DNA of 64,000 bases. It comes from Aalborgiella sp963841045 (GTDB lineage Bacteria; Pseudomonadota; Gammaproteobacteria; Burkholderiales; Burkholderiaceae_C). The DNA is taken from contig CAWJBD010000011.1 of NCBI GenBank assembly GCA_963841045.1, positions 1 through 64,000 of the forward strand, read 5' to 3'. Below the pieces are notes generated by a model. It saw nothing but the letters and a program-made list of their open reading frames with translations, was not told the origin of the DNA and did not search any database. The translations under genes and the position numbers were made by a program. This document shows positions 8,999 through 18,129 of this stretch, piece by piece. The stretch's first letter is position 1; every line of letters starts with the position of its first letter.

Positions 8999-9758
8999 TT
9001 ATTTTGGAGCCAAGCGAATTGCGCCGTCCAAACGAATCACTTCGCCATTCAACATGTCGTTTTCAAAAATGTGCTTGGCCAGTTTCGCGTAGTCTTGCGG
9101 TGTGCCCAAGCGTGAAGGGAAGGGTACAGCAGCGGCCAAAGAATCTTGCACTTCTTGCGGCATGCCAAACATCATGGGTGTGCCGAAAATGCCGGGGGCG
9201 ATGGTCATGTTGCGAATGCCGTTGCGTGCCAAATCGCGGGCGATGGGCAAAGTCATACCCACCACGCCACCTTTGGATGCGCTGTAAGCAGCTTGACCAA
9301 TTTGACCGTCGTAAGCCGCTACCGATGCGGTAGAGATCATCACGCCGCGCTCGCCAGTTGATTCGGGTTCGTTTTTGCACATGGCGTCGGCCGCCAAGCG
9401 AATCATGTTGAAGCTGCCAATCAAATTGATGGTGACGGTGCGTTTGAATGCGTCAAAATTGTGCGCGCCGTTTTTGCCCACGGTTTTTTCGCCAGTGGCA
9501 ATACCCGCGCAATTGACCAAACCCATCAGCTTGCCCATAGACACCGCTTTGGCAACCACGGCTTGGCCGTCGGCTTCTGATGTGACATCGCATTTGACAA
9601 ACGCGCCATTGATTTCTTTGGCAATCGGCTTCGCCTTTTTCGGCTTGCATGTCCGCAATCACCACAGTGCCGCCGCTGGCCGCCAACATGCGCGCAGTGC
9701 CTTCACCCAAACCCGATGCGCCACCGGTAACGATAAATACTTTGCCTTTGATATCCAT
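8999..9758 (-). CDS. SDR-family 3-hydroxyacyl-CoA dehydrogenase-like oxidoreductase (one frameshift)
   Basis: Short-chain dehydrogenase of about 252 residues resembling type II 3-hydroxyacyl-CoA dehydrogenases (HSD10-like), NAD-dependent, with a likely role in fatty-acid or branched-acid beta-oxidation. Motifs: FIVTGGASGLGEGTA (cofactor glycine motif), LVNCAGIATGEKT, the catalytic Ser in MISTASVAAYDGQ and YSASKGG (Tyr/Lys). The two frames join near 9635-9645, just after IADMQAEKGEA; one base restores the register into AKEINGAFVKCDVTSE. The gene lies downstream of the phasin gene on the same strand, but strong terminators separate them. Confidence 0.85.
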
Positions 9759-9899
9759 GATTGATTTCCTTTGTTGCTAGAAGTTGAAAGTTAATGAATG
9801 AAATGAAACGGTAAAACTGAAAATTTGGTATTGCTTGATAATTGGTTGGTCGGTTGACGTTTACGTAAGCGTCAATCAAAAACCCAATTATCACCGCAA

Positions 9900-9951
9900 T
9901 TTTGCCAAATACAGGCAAAAAAAAGCCATGCTGTTGCCAGCATGGCTTTTT
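9900..9951 (-). terminator. Tandem Rho-independent terminator after phasin
   Basis: Read on the minus strand, a perfect GCCATGCTG stem with a four-base loop is followed by a run of eight T (about 9951-9917). A second small hairpin (GCC/GGC with A/T flanks, 9920-9900) follows at once. The position 50 bp after the phasin stop fits transcript termination. Confidence 0.9.
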
Positions 9952-10000
9952 AACGCTGACTCAAACCGTGAGGCTAAGATGTCAGAAAGAACGTTTCAAA

Positions 10001-10549
10001 TTAACGCTTTTTAGAGGCAGTAGCAGCGCCAGTTGCTTTCACAGCTGTTTCTGTAGCAGCTGCAAAGTTTTTCTCAGCCATTTCAGTAGCTTGCTTCACA
10101 GATTTTTGTACAGATTCAAATGCGCTGTTAGCGGCAGTCACTGCATTTTTCATCATAGAAACAGCAGCTTCAGAGCCAGCTGGTGCGTTTTTAGCAGCAG
10201 TGTCAACCAAGCCCATGAATTTCTTTTGTGCTTCAGTTGTTTGTGCTTCCAAGTTCTTTGTGAACTCTGCACTTGCGCCAGAAGCGATGTCGTACAGGTG
10301 ACGGCTGTAAGCAGCAGTCTTTTCAGCCAAAGGTTGGATCAAACCAGCTTGCACAGCCATGAATTCTTGTGCGTCTTTCACGCTCAAAGATGCTTTAGCG
10401 TGTTGTGCAGACTCAGCCAATGCAGCTTTAGCAGCAGTCACATTGAGTTCAACCATTTTTTCAACGCCAGCAAAAGCTTTGTTGGTCAAATTGAAAAGTG
10501 TGTCCAAGTTAGCCTTGTTAGCAGCCATGATTTGTTCAGTAGTCAACAT
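10001..10549 (-). CDS. phaP: Phasin (polyhydroxyalkanoate granule protein)
   Basis: Phasin of 182 residues that coats cytoplasmic polyhydroxyalkanoate granules. The N-terminal pattern TEQIMAANKANLDTLFNLTN, then KMVELNVTAAKAALAES and a long alanine-rich amphipathic coiled region ending in A-S-K-K-R, is characteristic of Burkholderiales PhaP proteins. No cysteine is present and the composition is Ala/Lys/Glu-rich. Transcription probably starts from a promoter at about 10641-10668 flanked by two identical palindromic sites, which suggests control by the PHA-responsive repressor PhaR. Confidence 0.93.
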   Translation of the reverse strand: MLTTEQIMAANKANLDTLFNLTNKAFAGVEKMVELNVTAAKAALAESAQHAKASLSVKDAQEFMAVQAGLIQPLAEKTAAYSRHLYDIASGASAEFTKNLEAQTTEAQKKFMGLVDTAAKNAPAGSEAAVSMMKNAVTAANSAFESVQKSVKQATEMAEKNFAAATETAVKATGAATASKKR

Positions 10550-10614
10550 AATAATCTCCAGTTCAAGTTAAGGTAAATACAAAAATAAATTTCACCGTAT
10601 CTGCCCCGAAACTA

Positions 10615-10632
10615 TTTTGTTGCAGTGCAGCA
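10615..10632 (-). promoter_or_regulatory. Probable PhaR operator, promoter-proximal copy
   Basis: On the minus strand this reads TGCTGCACTGCAACAAAA, an 18-bp sequence identical to the one at 10674-10691. It lies just downstream of the -10 hexamer, over the expected transcription start, where a repressor would block initiation. The identity of the repressor is inferred from the phasin context. Confidence 0.6.
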
Positions 10633-10640
10633 TGGTTTGA

Positions 10641-10668
10641 ATTATAGGGTATTCCCGTAGCATTGCAA
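10641..10668 (-). promoter_or_regulatory. Sigma-70 promoter of the phasin gene
   Basis: Minus-strand -35 TTGCAA (10668-10663), a 16-base spacer and a perfect -10 TATAAT (10646-10641), about 92 bases upstream of the phasin start codon. Confidence 0.75.
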
Positions 10669-10673
10669 GCACT

Positions 10674-10691
10674 TTTTGTTGCAGTGCAGCA
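10674..10691 (-). promoter_or_regulatory. Probable PhaR operator, distal copy
   Basis: Exact 18-bp repeat of the site at 10615-10632, placed just upstream of the -35 hexamer. The two copies are 59 bp apart centre to centre and bracket the promoter. Confidence 0.6.
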
Positions 10692-10852
10692 AATTAGAGC
10701 TAAAAATCTAGAAAATTTGATTTTTGTCAAATCTACAGGGGCAATCCGTGTACTTTTGCAGTCAGTAATATCAGGCAAACTGCAGCCTAATTGACTTTTG
10801 GTAGACTGACCGTTTAAAAATCGCCAGGTAAATCTAATAGACCCATCACATC

Positions 10853-11311
10853 ATGAAACCAGATGAGCGACCCACACCTGAGCCACGATCGGCTTACTTT
10901 CAGTTTCAGCGCATCGCCACGCGCTGGGCAGATAACGATGTTTATGGCCATGTCAACAACGTCATGTATTACGCATGGTTTGACACAGCGGTGAACACTT
11001 ATTTGATAGAGCAAGGCGCTTTGGATATTCACCAGGGCACAACCATTGGCTTGGTGATTGAGACGCATTGCAATTACTTTGCACCGGTCAGCTTTCCCGA
11101 GTCGGTGGAAATAGGTATTCGTGTGGGCAAGTTGGGTAAGTCCAGTGTGCGCTATGAATTGGGCGTGTTCACTGCCGACGTGCACGGACAGTACACCGTG
11201 TGTGCAGCCAAAGGTCACTTTATTCACGTGTATGTGGACAAAGCCTCGCGCCGACCAGTGCAACTGCCCTTAAACTTGCAAGCTGTACTCGAAAAAATCA
11301 ACTCAATTTAA
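10853..11311 (+). CDS. 4HBT/YbgC-family acyl-CoA thioesterase
   Basis: Hot-dog thioesterase of 152 residues in the 4-hydroxybenzoyl-CoA thioesterase family. The signature RWADNDVYGHVNNVMYYAWF contains the catalytic Asp in the D-x-x-G-H-V-N-N loop. The downstream strands NYFAPVSFPESVEIGIRVGK and SSVRYELGVF are normal. Substrate is uncertain; the family hydrolyses short or aromatic acyl-CoAs. The spacing to the nitroreductase gene (about 20 bp) suggests co-transcription. Confidence 0.85.
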   Translation: MKPDERPTPEPRSAYFQFQRIATRWADNDVYGHVNNVMYYAWFDTAVNTYLIEQGALDIHQGTTIGLVIETHCNYFAPVSFPESVEIGIRVGKLGKSSVRYELGVFTADVHGQYTVCAAKGHFIHVYVDKASRRPVQLPLNLQAVLEKINSI

Positions 11312-11331
11312 TTTAATTTTTGAAAGACACT

Positions 11332-12072
11332 ATGAATCCAAACGCCGTTGACCAAGCCATCACAGGTCGCATGTCCGCCCGCGCATTCTTGCCAAAACCA
11401 GTGCCACGTGAATTGATTGAACACATCTTAGAAGTCAGCAGCCGTGCACCTTCTGGTACCAACACACAGCCGTGGAATGTGTATGTGCTGCAAGGCGCTA
11501 GCCGCGATGGATTGGTGAACAAGGTGTGCGCCGCCCACGATGCCATTCGTGCCAACCCCGCTTTGGCGGCCGAATACAAAGAAGAATACGATTACTACCC
11601 TGAAAAGTGGGTCAGCCCATTCATTGACCGCCGCCGCGAAAACGGCTGGAGCTTGTACAGCTTGTTGGGCATTGAAAAAGGCGAAAAAGACAAAATGCAT
11701 TTGCAGCACCAGCGCAATTACAAATTGTTTGACGCGCCCGTGGGTCTATTTATAACCATAGACCGCGTGATGGGGCGCGGCAGTTTGGTGGATGTGGGCA
11801 TGTTTTTGCAAAACATCATGGTGGCGGCCAAGGGTCATGGTCTCGACACCTGCCCACAAGCCGCATGGAATGGCTTTAGCAAAATCATCATGCCGCACAT
11901 TGGCGCGCCTGACAACGAAATGCTGATTTGCGGCATCGCGCTGGGCTATGCTGATCCAGCCGACAAGGTCAACACCTTTCACACCCCACGTGTGCCAGCG
12001 GCTGAATTCACCAAGTGGTTGGATGTAAATTTCAGATACATCGCAGTAAAAACAAAAAAATTCGGAGACTAA
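11332..12072 (+). CDS. Nitroreductase family protein
   Basis: FMN-dependent NAD(P)H oxidoreductase of 246 residues. The N-terminal phosphate/FMN motif is SARAFLPKPVPRELIEHIL, followed by SSRAPSGTNTQPWNVYV. The mid-region DVGMFLQNIMVAAKGHGLDTC and the C-terminal glycine segment ICGIALGYADP are typical. The physiological substrate is unknown. The frame is open to a TTG at 11320, but the ATG at 11332 has GAAAG upstream and the usual family start, so I chose it. It lies between the 4HBT thioesterase and the permease, all on the plus strand. Confidence 0.87.
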   Translation: MNPNAVDQAITGRMSARAFLPKPVPRELIEHILEVSSRAPSGTNTQPWNVYVLQGASRDGLVNKVCAAHDAIRANPALAAEYKEEYDYYPEKWVSPFIDRRRENGWSLYSLLGIEKGEKDKMHLQHQRNYKLFDAPVGLFITIDRVMGRGSLVDVGMFLQNIMVAAKGHGLDTCPQAAWNGFSKIIMPHIGAPDNEMLICGIALGYADPADKVNTFHTPRVPAAEFTKWLDVNFRYIAVKTKKFGD

Positions 12073-12078
12073 AACATC

Positions 12079-13354
12079 ATGATTGCTGGCATACCTTTAG
12101 AGTTCTTCTTCTTTGGCTTCACGCTATTGGGCGTAGCCTTGTTTCACCATCACGTCTTGAAAGTGGCCTTGACTGGCTTAGCTGTGATCACCCTGTATAA
12201 GTTGGGTTTTTCTGATTTTTCGGGCACCAGCGGCGTAGCGGGTTTGCTCAAATTGCTTGGGCATGAGTGGGTGACGGTTGCGAACTTGTTGGGACTCTTG
12301 CTGGGTTTTGCGCTCTTGGCGGCATTGTGAAAAAACCGAAATCCCAGCCATCTTGCCCAATTATTTGCCCGACGATTGGAAGGGCGGCTTGATTTTGTTG
12401 TTCTTGGTATTTTTGATGTCTGCATTTTTGGACAACATCGCAGCTGCAATGATTGGTGGCACCATGGCCGGTGTGTTGTACAAACGTAAAGCGCATATTG
12501 GATTCTTAGCCGCCATCGTGGCAGCCAGTAACGCAGGCGGTGCAGGCAGTGTGGTTGGTGACACGACGACGACGATGATGTGGATTGGTGGGGTTTCACC
12601 TTTTCAAGTTGTGGATGCTTTTGTTGGATCCATCGTGGCTTTTCTCATTTTTGGCGTGATAGCGTCACGTCAACAACACGCTTACCAGCCGATTTTGAAA
12701 GACGCACAAAAAGGGGTGCACGTACATTGGGCACGCTTGGGCATAGTGGGTATTATTTTGCTTAGCGCTGTGGGTGCCAATGTGTATTTCAATTTGAACA
12801 ACCCGGCCTTTTTGGACCACTTTCCAGTTATCGGTGTAGCTGTTTGGTTGGCTATATTTGCCACCACACCGTGGCGCAAACCGACTTGGAGTTTGATACC
12901 TGATGCCTTCAAAGGCAGTGTGTTCTTGTTGTCGCTCGTAATGTGCGCATCCATGATGCCAGTGCAACATTTGCCAGCTGCTTCATGGCCCAGCACCTTG
13001 GGATTGGGCTTTTTAAGCTCGGTGTTTGACAACATTCCACTGACCGCATTGGCGCTGCGCCAAGGCGGCTATGACTGGGGCTTCTTGGCCTATGCCGTTG
13101 GCTTTGGTGGCAGCATGTTGTGGTTTGGCTCATCAGCTGGTGTGGCGCTGTCCAATATGTACCCAGAAGCAAAATCGGTGGGTGCTTGGTTGAAAGCTGG
13201 TTGGCATGTGGCTTTGGCCTATGTGGTCGGCTTTGCGGTGATGGTAGTTGTGAATGGTTGGCACCCAGAATTAAAAACTGGTAAAACCAAAGTGGCCACC
13301 CCAGCAGCAGTTGAAGCGCCAGCACCTGCGGTTGCTGTACCTGTCAAACCTTGA
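12079..13354 (+). CDS. NhaD/ArsB-like ion-transporter-superfamily permease (one frameshift)
   Basis: Inner-membrane transporter of about 424 residues with roughly ten hydrophobic segments, of the ion-transporter superfamily that includes citrate permeases, ArsB and NhaD. Motifs: FLDNIAAAMIGGTMAG, AASNAGGAGSVVGDTTTTMMW and the C-terminal half-repeat SSVFDNIPLTALAL, the mirrored F-D-N-I pairs expected of the two inverted halves. The N-terminal frame stops at 12330 and the rest is one frame over, with the join at about 12322-12332. The tail is Ala/Pro/Val-rich (about residues 400-424) and probably disordered. The substrate cannot be assigned. Confidence 0.8.
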
Positions 13355-13374
13355 TTGTTGTGATTGGCAAAGAA

Positions 13375-13450
13375 TCTAGTTTGCTATAAACAAAATAGCA
13401 TACTAGGCAATTAATACGCCGGCTACAGGCCAATTTTGTATAAATTTTGT
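13375..13450 (-). repeat. Dispersed palindromic repeat, copy 4
   Basis: Complete copy in inverse orientation in the 126-bp gap before the LysR gene, with a minus-strand core TTGGCCTGTAGCCGGCGTAT and hairpin arms CTAGTATGCTAT and ATAGCAAACTAG. Confidence 0.9.
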
Positions 13451-13480
13451 ATGGTCTTAGCTTTGGCGTAAGATTGACTT

Positions 13481-14434
13481 ATGAAGAAATTGTCTACTTC
13501 AGCATTAGCGTACAACCCAGCTCGATTTGATTTTTTGACATGTCGCTTGGCCGTGGCTTGCGCCCAAACCGGTACATTGTCTGCGGCTGCTGTTCAATGT
13601 AATTTGGTGCTGGGTGCAGCCAGTCGACGCTTGCGTGAGCTTGAAAATGCCTTGGGTGTAGAGTTGTTTGAAAGAAACTCGCGTGGCCTGATTCCTACTG
13701 CTTCAGGCAAAGCATTCGTCAATTACGCGCTTTCTGTGCTGCAGAAAATGGATGGATTGATGGATGAGTTGGTGGATTTGAAACATGGCATATCGCGCCA
13801 TATCCGGGTTTGCTCCAGCACCGCTGCCATCAATCAATTTCTGCCCCCCTTGTTATCTGCTTTTGAAAACAAACATCCGCAAATCAAAGTCGATTTGGAT
13901 GAGCAAGTTTCGGATATGGTGGTATCCATGGTGCGGAATGGTTTTTCTGATGTGGGTGTATTTGTTGAAGGGCCAGACACAACAGGTCTTGAACTGCGCC
14001 ATTTTCGTACGGATGAGTTGGTGCTCGTATTGCCAAACCGGCATTCGCTTTGTGGCAAAACTCCTATCTCGTTTGTTGACACGCTAGATGAACCTTGGAT
14101 CAGCCTCAGCGCGGGTGCTGCCATGCTCAAGCAACAACAAAATGCCGCTCTCGAAGCAGGGCGTGTGTTCAAACTGCGGATGCAAATTCGCAGCTTTGAT
14201 GCTGTAGGGCACATGGTCGCATCAGGCTTAGGCATAGCCGCCTTGCCCAAGTTAGCGGCCTTGCCCATTATCAAAGCGATGAAGCTTTCGTGGCGTCCCT
14301 TGATTGATCCATGGGCTAAACGCCAAATTATGATTTGCACCAAACCCCATGCAGAGCCTTTGGTGACAGAATTTTGCGATTTTTTATGCGCGCCTTCAAA
14401 AAAAGTGAAAGCAAGCTTGACATCTGTTCAATAG
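13481..14434 (+). CDS. LysR-family transcriptional regulator
   Basis: LysR-type regulator of 317 residues. The winged helix-turn-helix is at residues about 14-75 (LAVACAQTGTLSAAAVQCNL, then RRLRELENALGVELFERNSR), followed by a periplasmic-binding-protein-like effector domain (RVCSSTAAINQFLPPLLSAF onward). It lies 33 bp upstream of the CoA-transferase/lyase/Bug cluster on the same strand and probably activates it in response to a pathway intermediate. This is inference from position. Confidence 0.88.
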   Translation: MKKLSTSALAYNPARFDFLTCRLAVACAQTGTLSAAAVQCNLVLGAASRRLRELENALGVELFERNSRGLIPTASGKAFVNYALSVLQKMDGLMDELVDLKHGISRHIRVCSSTAAINQFLPPLLSAFENKHPQIKVDLDEQVSDMVVSMVRNGFSDVGVFVEGPDTTGLELRHFRTDELVLVLPNRHSLCGKTPISFVDTLDEPWISLSAGAAMLKQQQNAALEAGRVFKLRMQIRSFDAVGHMVASGLGIAALPKLAALPIIKAMKLSWRPLIDPWAKRQIMICTKPHAEPLVTEFCDFLCAPSKKVKASLTSVQ

Positions 14435-14467
14435 ACAAAGGGCAGTGATGCGTAAGATACTTTATGC

Positions 14468-15699
14468 ATGAGTACACAGACCACCGAAAAATCTGACACC
14501 ACGCAGCATAGCAGCGCACCTTTACGCGGGTTAAAAGTTCTGGAGATGGGACAGTTGATCGCGGGCCTTTTGCTGGCAAAACCCTGGCTGATTTTGGTGC
14601 TGATGTCATCAAAATTGAGCCACCGAAAACAGGCGATCCTTTACGCAATTGGCGTTTACTCAAAGACGGCACATCGGTTTGGTGGCAAGTGCAATCACGC
14701 AATAAGCGATCTATCGCACTTGATTTGCGGCAAGCAGATGCGCAAAGCATTGTCAGACAATTGGTTGCGGATACCGATGTCTTGATTGAAAATTTCAGAC
14801 CTGGTGCGATGGAAAGCTGGGGCTTGTCACCTGACGAGTTGATGGCAATTAACCCGCGACTCATCATGTTGCGCATCAGCGGCTTTGGACAAACAGGTCC
14901 TTATAAAGATAAACCCGGATTTGGAGTGGTGGCCGAAGCCATGGGAGGGCTGCGTCACCTCACAGCCGAACCCGGTCGCGTGCCCGTGCGCGTGGGTGTC
15001 AGTATTGGCGATACGTTAGCTTCATTTCATGGTGTGATTGGCATATTGATTGCCTTGCACGAGCGGCAACAAAGTGGTCTGGGGCAAGTCATTGACGTGG
15101 CTTTGTACGAAGCGGTTTTCAATTGCATGGAAAGTTTGTTGCCAGAATACAGTGCATTCGGTGCAGTTCGCGAAGCCGCAGGCAGTGCATTGCCAGGCAT
15201 TGCACCGAGCAACGCTTATCGTTGCAAAGACGGCGGGTATGTGTTGATAGCAGGCAACGGCGACAGTATTTTCAAACGCTTGATGCACGTTCTGGGTCGT
15301 GATGATTTGGCTGATGATCCACTCATGGCCGACAATGCGGGTCGTGTTATCCGTGTGAACGAAATTGACACCATCATTCAAAATTGGGCAGCAAAACTGA
15401 CCGTCACCGAAGCTTTGTCGGTTCTAGATCAAGCAGCAGTACCCGCAGGGCGAATTTACACTGTGGCGGATATTGCATCTGATCCGCACTACCATGCGCG
15501 CGAGATGATTCAAACGGTGCGCATGGCGGACGGTACGAATTTATCGGTTCCAGGAATCATTCCCAAACTATCCCGCACACCGGGTGCCAATCGCAGCAAT
15601 GCACCATCAATCGGGCAAGATACTGATGACGTTTTACGTGAGGTAGGCTTAAGCACACAGCAAATTCTGCAACTCAAAGAAAAAGGCATTGTGGCATGA
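14468..15699 (+). CDS. CaiB/BaiF (class III) CoA-transferase (one frameshift)
   Basis: Class III CoA-transferase of about 410 residues that moves CoA between a donor acyl-CoA and a carboxylic acid. Family blocks: LRGLKVLEMGQLIAG, FGADVIKIEPPKTGDPLRNW, RNKRSIALDLR, the catalytic-Asp region ADTDVLIENFRPGAMESWGL, RISGFGQTGPYKDKPGFG and SIGDTLASFHGVIGILIALH. The first frame breaks near 14565-14572, where one missing C would give G-P-F-A-G-K-T-L-A-D. The next gene starts inside its stop (ATGA, 15696-15699), so translation is coupled to the HMG-CoA-lyase-like gene. The acid activated is unknown; the lyase suggests a 3-hydroxy-3-methyl acid. Confidence 0.85.
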
Positions 15700-16634
15700 A
15701 GCGCATTCATTTCAACGAAGTGGTGACACGTGACGGTTTTCAAATTGAACCGAATTTCATAGCCACCGATGCGAAAGTGGCATTGATTGATGAACTGAGT
15801 CAATGTGGTTACGCCAAAATTGAGGTGACATCATTCACATCACCCAAAGCCATCCCCATGCTGCGCGATGCAGAAGAGGTAATGGGGCGGATCACACGCG
15901 TAGCGGGTGTGGAATACACGGTACTGGTGCCCAATATGCGCGGCGCGGAGCGCGCGTTGGAGTCGCGTGCGGACGAGTTGAATTTGGTGATGTCCACTTC
16001 CGAGACACACAATTTAGCTAATTTGCGCATGACACGTGAACAAAGCTTCCGTGCTTTGTCGGAGGTGATTCGTTTTGTCAATGGTCAAACGCCAATCAAT
16101 GTGTCCTTGTCTACATGCTTTGGTTGCCCTATGGAAGGCGATGTGCCTTTGACTGAGGTATTGAAATTTGGCAAGCGCTTTGCAGACTTGGGCGTTCGTG
16201 GCTTGACAATCTGCGACACCACAGGCATGGCGCATCCAGCTCAGGTGGCCCACATCGTCGAAACCTTGCAACAAGCCCTTCCTGATACCCAGCTCACTTT
16301 GCACTTTCACAATACGAGAGGCATGGGTTTGGTCAATGTGTTGACAGCCGTGCAAGGTGGTATCGACCGACTGGATGCTTCCTTAGGTGGGCTGGGTGGC
16401 TGCCCCTATGCACCCGGTGCCAGTGGCAATGTGTGCAGTGAAGATGCCATTCACATGTTGGATGCCATGGGGTACCAAACTGGCATAGATTTACCCAGAT
16501 TGTTGAGCAGTGCCCGTTTGCTGCCAGAAATCGTCGCGCATGAAGTGCCTGGACAAGTTGCCAAAGCAGGTCGCATCATGGATTTACACCCTGTACCTGA
16601 ATATGTGAAGGAATTAAAAGGAGACTTGGCATGA
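15696..16634 (+). CDS. Hydroxymethylglutaryl-CoA lyase-like enzyme
   Basis: TIM-barrel lyase of 312 residues of the HMGL-like family, which cleaves 3-hydroxy-3-methylacyl-CoAs such as HMG-CoA to acetoacetate plus acetyl-CoA. The N-terminal EVVTRDGFQIEP carries the R-D-G-x-Q metal motif. HFHNTRGMGLVNVL provides the metal histidines, and GGLGGCPYAPGASGNVC contains the catalytic Cys loop. The start overlaps the CoA-transferase stop and the end overlaps the next start (ATGA), so the three genes are translated together. Activation by the transferase followed by C-C cleavage is the probable sequence of reactions. Confidence 0.85.
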   Translation: MKRIHFNEVVTRDGFQIEPNFIATDAKVALIDELSQCGYAKIEVTSFTSPKAIPMLRDAEEVMGRITRVAGVEYTVLVPNMRGAERALESRADELNLVMSTSETHNLANLRMTREQSFRALSEVIRFVNGQTPINVSLSTCFGCPMEGDVPLTEVLKFGKRFADLGVRGLTICDTTGMAHPAQVAHIVETLQQALPDTQLTLHFHNTRGMGLVNVLTAVQGGIDRLDASLGGLGGCPYAPGASGNVCSEDAIHMLDAMGYQTGIDLPRLLSSARLLPEIVAHEVPGQVAKAGRIMDLHPVPEYVKELKGDLA

Positions 16635-17026
16635 TTGATCATTTAGACCATTTGGTGCTTACCACATTCGATGAAAAAGCGTGTGTGGATTTTTACACGC
16701 GTGTCATGGGAATGACGTTAGAAAGTTTTATCGGTGGCACGCCGCCTGTCGAACGTAAAGCGTTTAAGTTTGGCAACCAAAAAATCAACCTGCATGTGCG
16801 CGGCAAAGAGTTTGAACCCAAAGCCCATGTGCCAGTGCCGGGCGCATTGGATTTGTGCTTCATTGCAGTTATCCCTTTAGACGATGTCATCGCCAAATTG
16901 CGCGTCCAACAGTGGCCGATAGTCGAAGGCCCGGTGTTGCGAACAGGTGCTGCACAAAAAATCAGATCGGTGTATGTGCGCGATCCTGACTTGAATTTAA
17001 TTGAAATTTCTGAACTCGCCAGTTAA
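16631..17026 (+). CDS. VOC/glyoxalase-superfamily protein
   Basis: Vicinal-oxygen-chelate fold protein of 131 residues resembling the group annotated as virulence or glyoxalase-like proteins. Paired beta-alpha-beta-beta-beta modules are seen as HLDHLVLTTFDEKACVDFYT and GALDLCFIAVIPLDDVIAKL, with metal-ligand candidates in the first His and in SVYVRDPDLNLIEISE. It overlaps the lyase stop by four bases. It may act on a keto or epimeric intermediate of the same pathway; the reaction is not known. Confidence 0.8.
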   Translation: MIDHLDHLVLTTFDEKACVDFYTRVMGMTLESFIGGTPPVERKAFKFGNQKINLHVRGKEFEPKAHVPVPGALDLCFIAVIPLDDVIAKLRVQQWPIVEGPVLRTGAAQKIRSVYVRDPDLNLIEISELAS

Positions 17027-17048
17027 ACCATTTATACAAGGAGACAAA

Positions 17049-18031
17049 ATGAACGTACGCTATTCTTCTGCAGCCAAAATCCTAGCGACTGCTGCCATGA
17101 CAACTGTTTTATGGGGTGCGCATGCACAAGGTAAATACCCACAGCGACCCATCACGCTGGTTGTGCCATCCGCACCAGGTGGTACGACTGACTTTACCGC
17201 CCGATTAATTGCTGAACCTTTGTCACGCGCGCTGGGCCAACCCGTGGTGGTTGACAACAAAGCGGGCGCAGCTGGCAATCTGGCGATCAACTGGTTGCCA
17301 AAGCCAAGCCAGATGGCCACACTTTGTTGGTGTCATACAGTGGGTACCACGTTGGTAACCCGCATCTCTTCAAACAAGCTGGCTGGGACCCTATCAAAGA
17401 TTTTGCACCTGTGGCCATGGTGACACGTGCACCGCAAGTCATCGTGGTCAAAAGTGGATTACCCGTCAACACTTTGCAAGAATTTATTTCGTATGCCAAA
17501 GCCAACCCAGGTAAGCTGAATTATGCTTCGTCTGGAAATGGATCCATTCAGCACATCGCTGCTGCACTCTTTAGCCAACTCACAGCGACTAACATAACCC
17601 ACGTGCCCTACAAAGGTGCGGGACCTGCGCTGCAAGATTTATTAGGCGGTACGGTGGACATGTTCATCACCACACCAGCCAGTGTGCAAGCCCAAATCAC
17701 GGCTGGCAAAATCAAAGCATTGGCGGTAACCAGCCAAGCGCGCCTGTCTTCATTGCCCAATGTGCCGACTGCCAACGAAGCCGGTTTAAAAGGTTTTGAA
17801 TTGGATTCATGGTTTGCGCTGTATGCCCCAGCGGGCACACCGGCTGATGTGGTGCAACAGCTCAACGCCGAAATTGGAAAAATTTTGCGTGCACCTGAAG
17901 TGATCAAAAAAGCAGGTGATTCTGGGACTTCGGTCGATATCATGTCGCCACAGCAGCTGGCAGACTTTACCGCCAAAGAGTTAGACTATTGGGGTAAAGT
18001 GATTCGCAATGCGAAGATAACAGCTGAATAA
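17049..18031 (+). CDS. Bug-family (TctC) tripartite tricarboxylate transporter binding protein (one frameshift)
   Basis: Periplasmic solute-binding protein of the Bug/TctC family, about 327 residues, with a signal peptide ending A-H-A-Q (near residue 27). The start at 17049 follows AAGGAG (17039-17044). Family blocks: YPQRPITLVVPSAPGGTTD, VVVDNKAGAAGNLAI, YASSGNGSIQHIAAALF and VPYKGAGPALQDLLGG. The frame shifts near 17288-17300, just after G-N-L-A-I. No tctA or tctB permease is nearby, as is usual for orphan Bug proteins. As last gene of the cluster it probably captures the acid that the CoA-transferase activates. Confidence 0.88.
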
Positions 18032-18057
18032 TGACGGCTTAGTCAGGCGATATGGAT

Positions 18058-18129
18058 TGTAATATGCTATAAATATAATAGCACACTAGGCAATCAATAC
18101 GCCGGCTACAGGCCAATTTTGTATATAAA
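18058..18129 (-). repeat. Dispersed palindromic repeat, copy 5, abutting a start codon
   Basis: Inverse-orientation copy with a minus-strand core TTGGCCTGTAGCCGGCGTAT. Its AT-rich end touches the ATG of the hydroxyacid dehydrogenase at 18130, so it forms the whole immediate leader of that gene. Confidence 0.9.
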
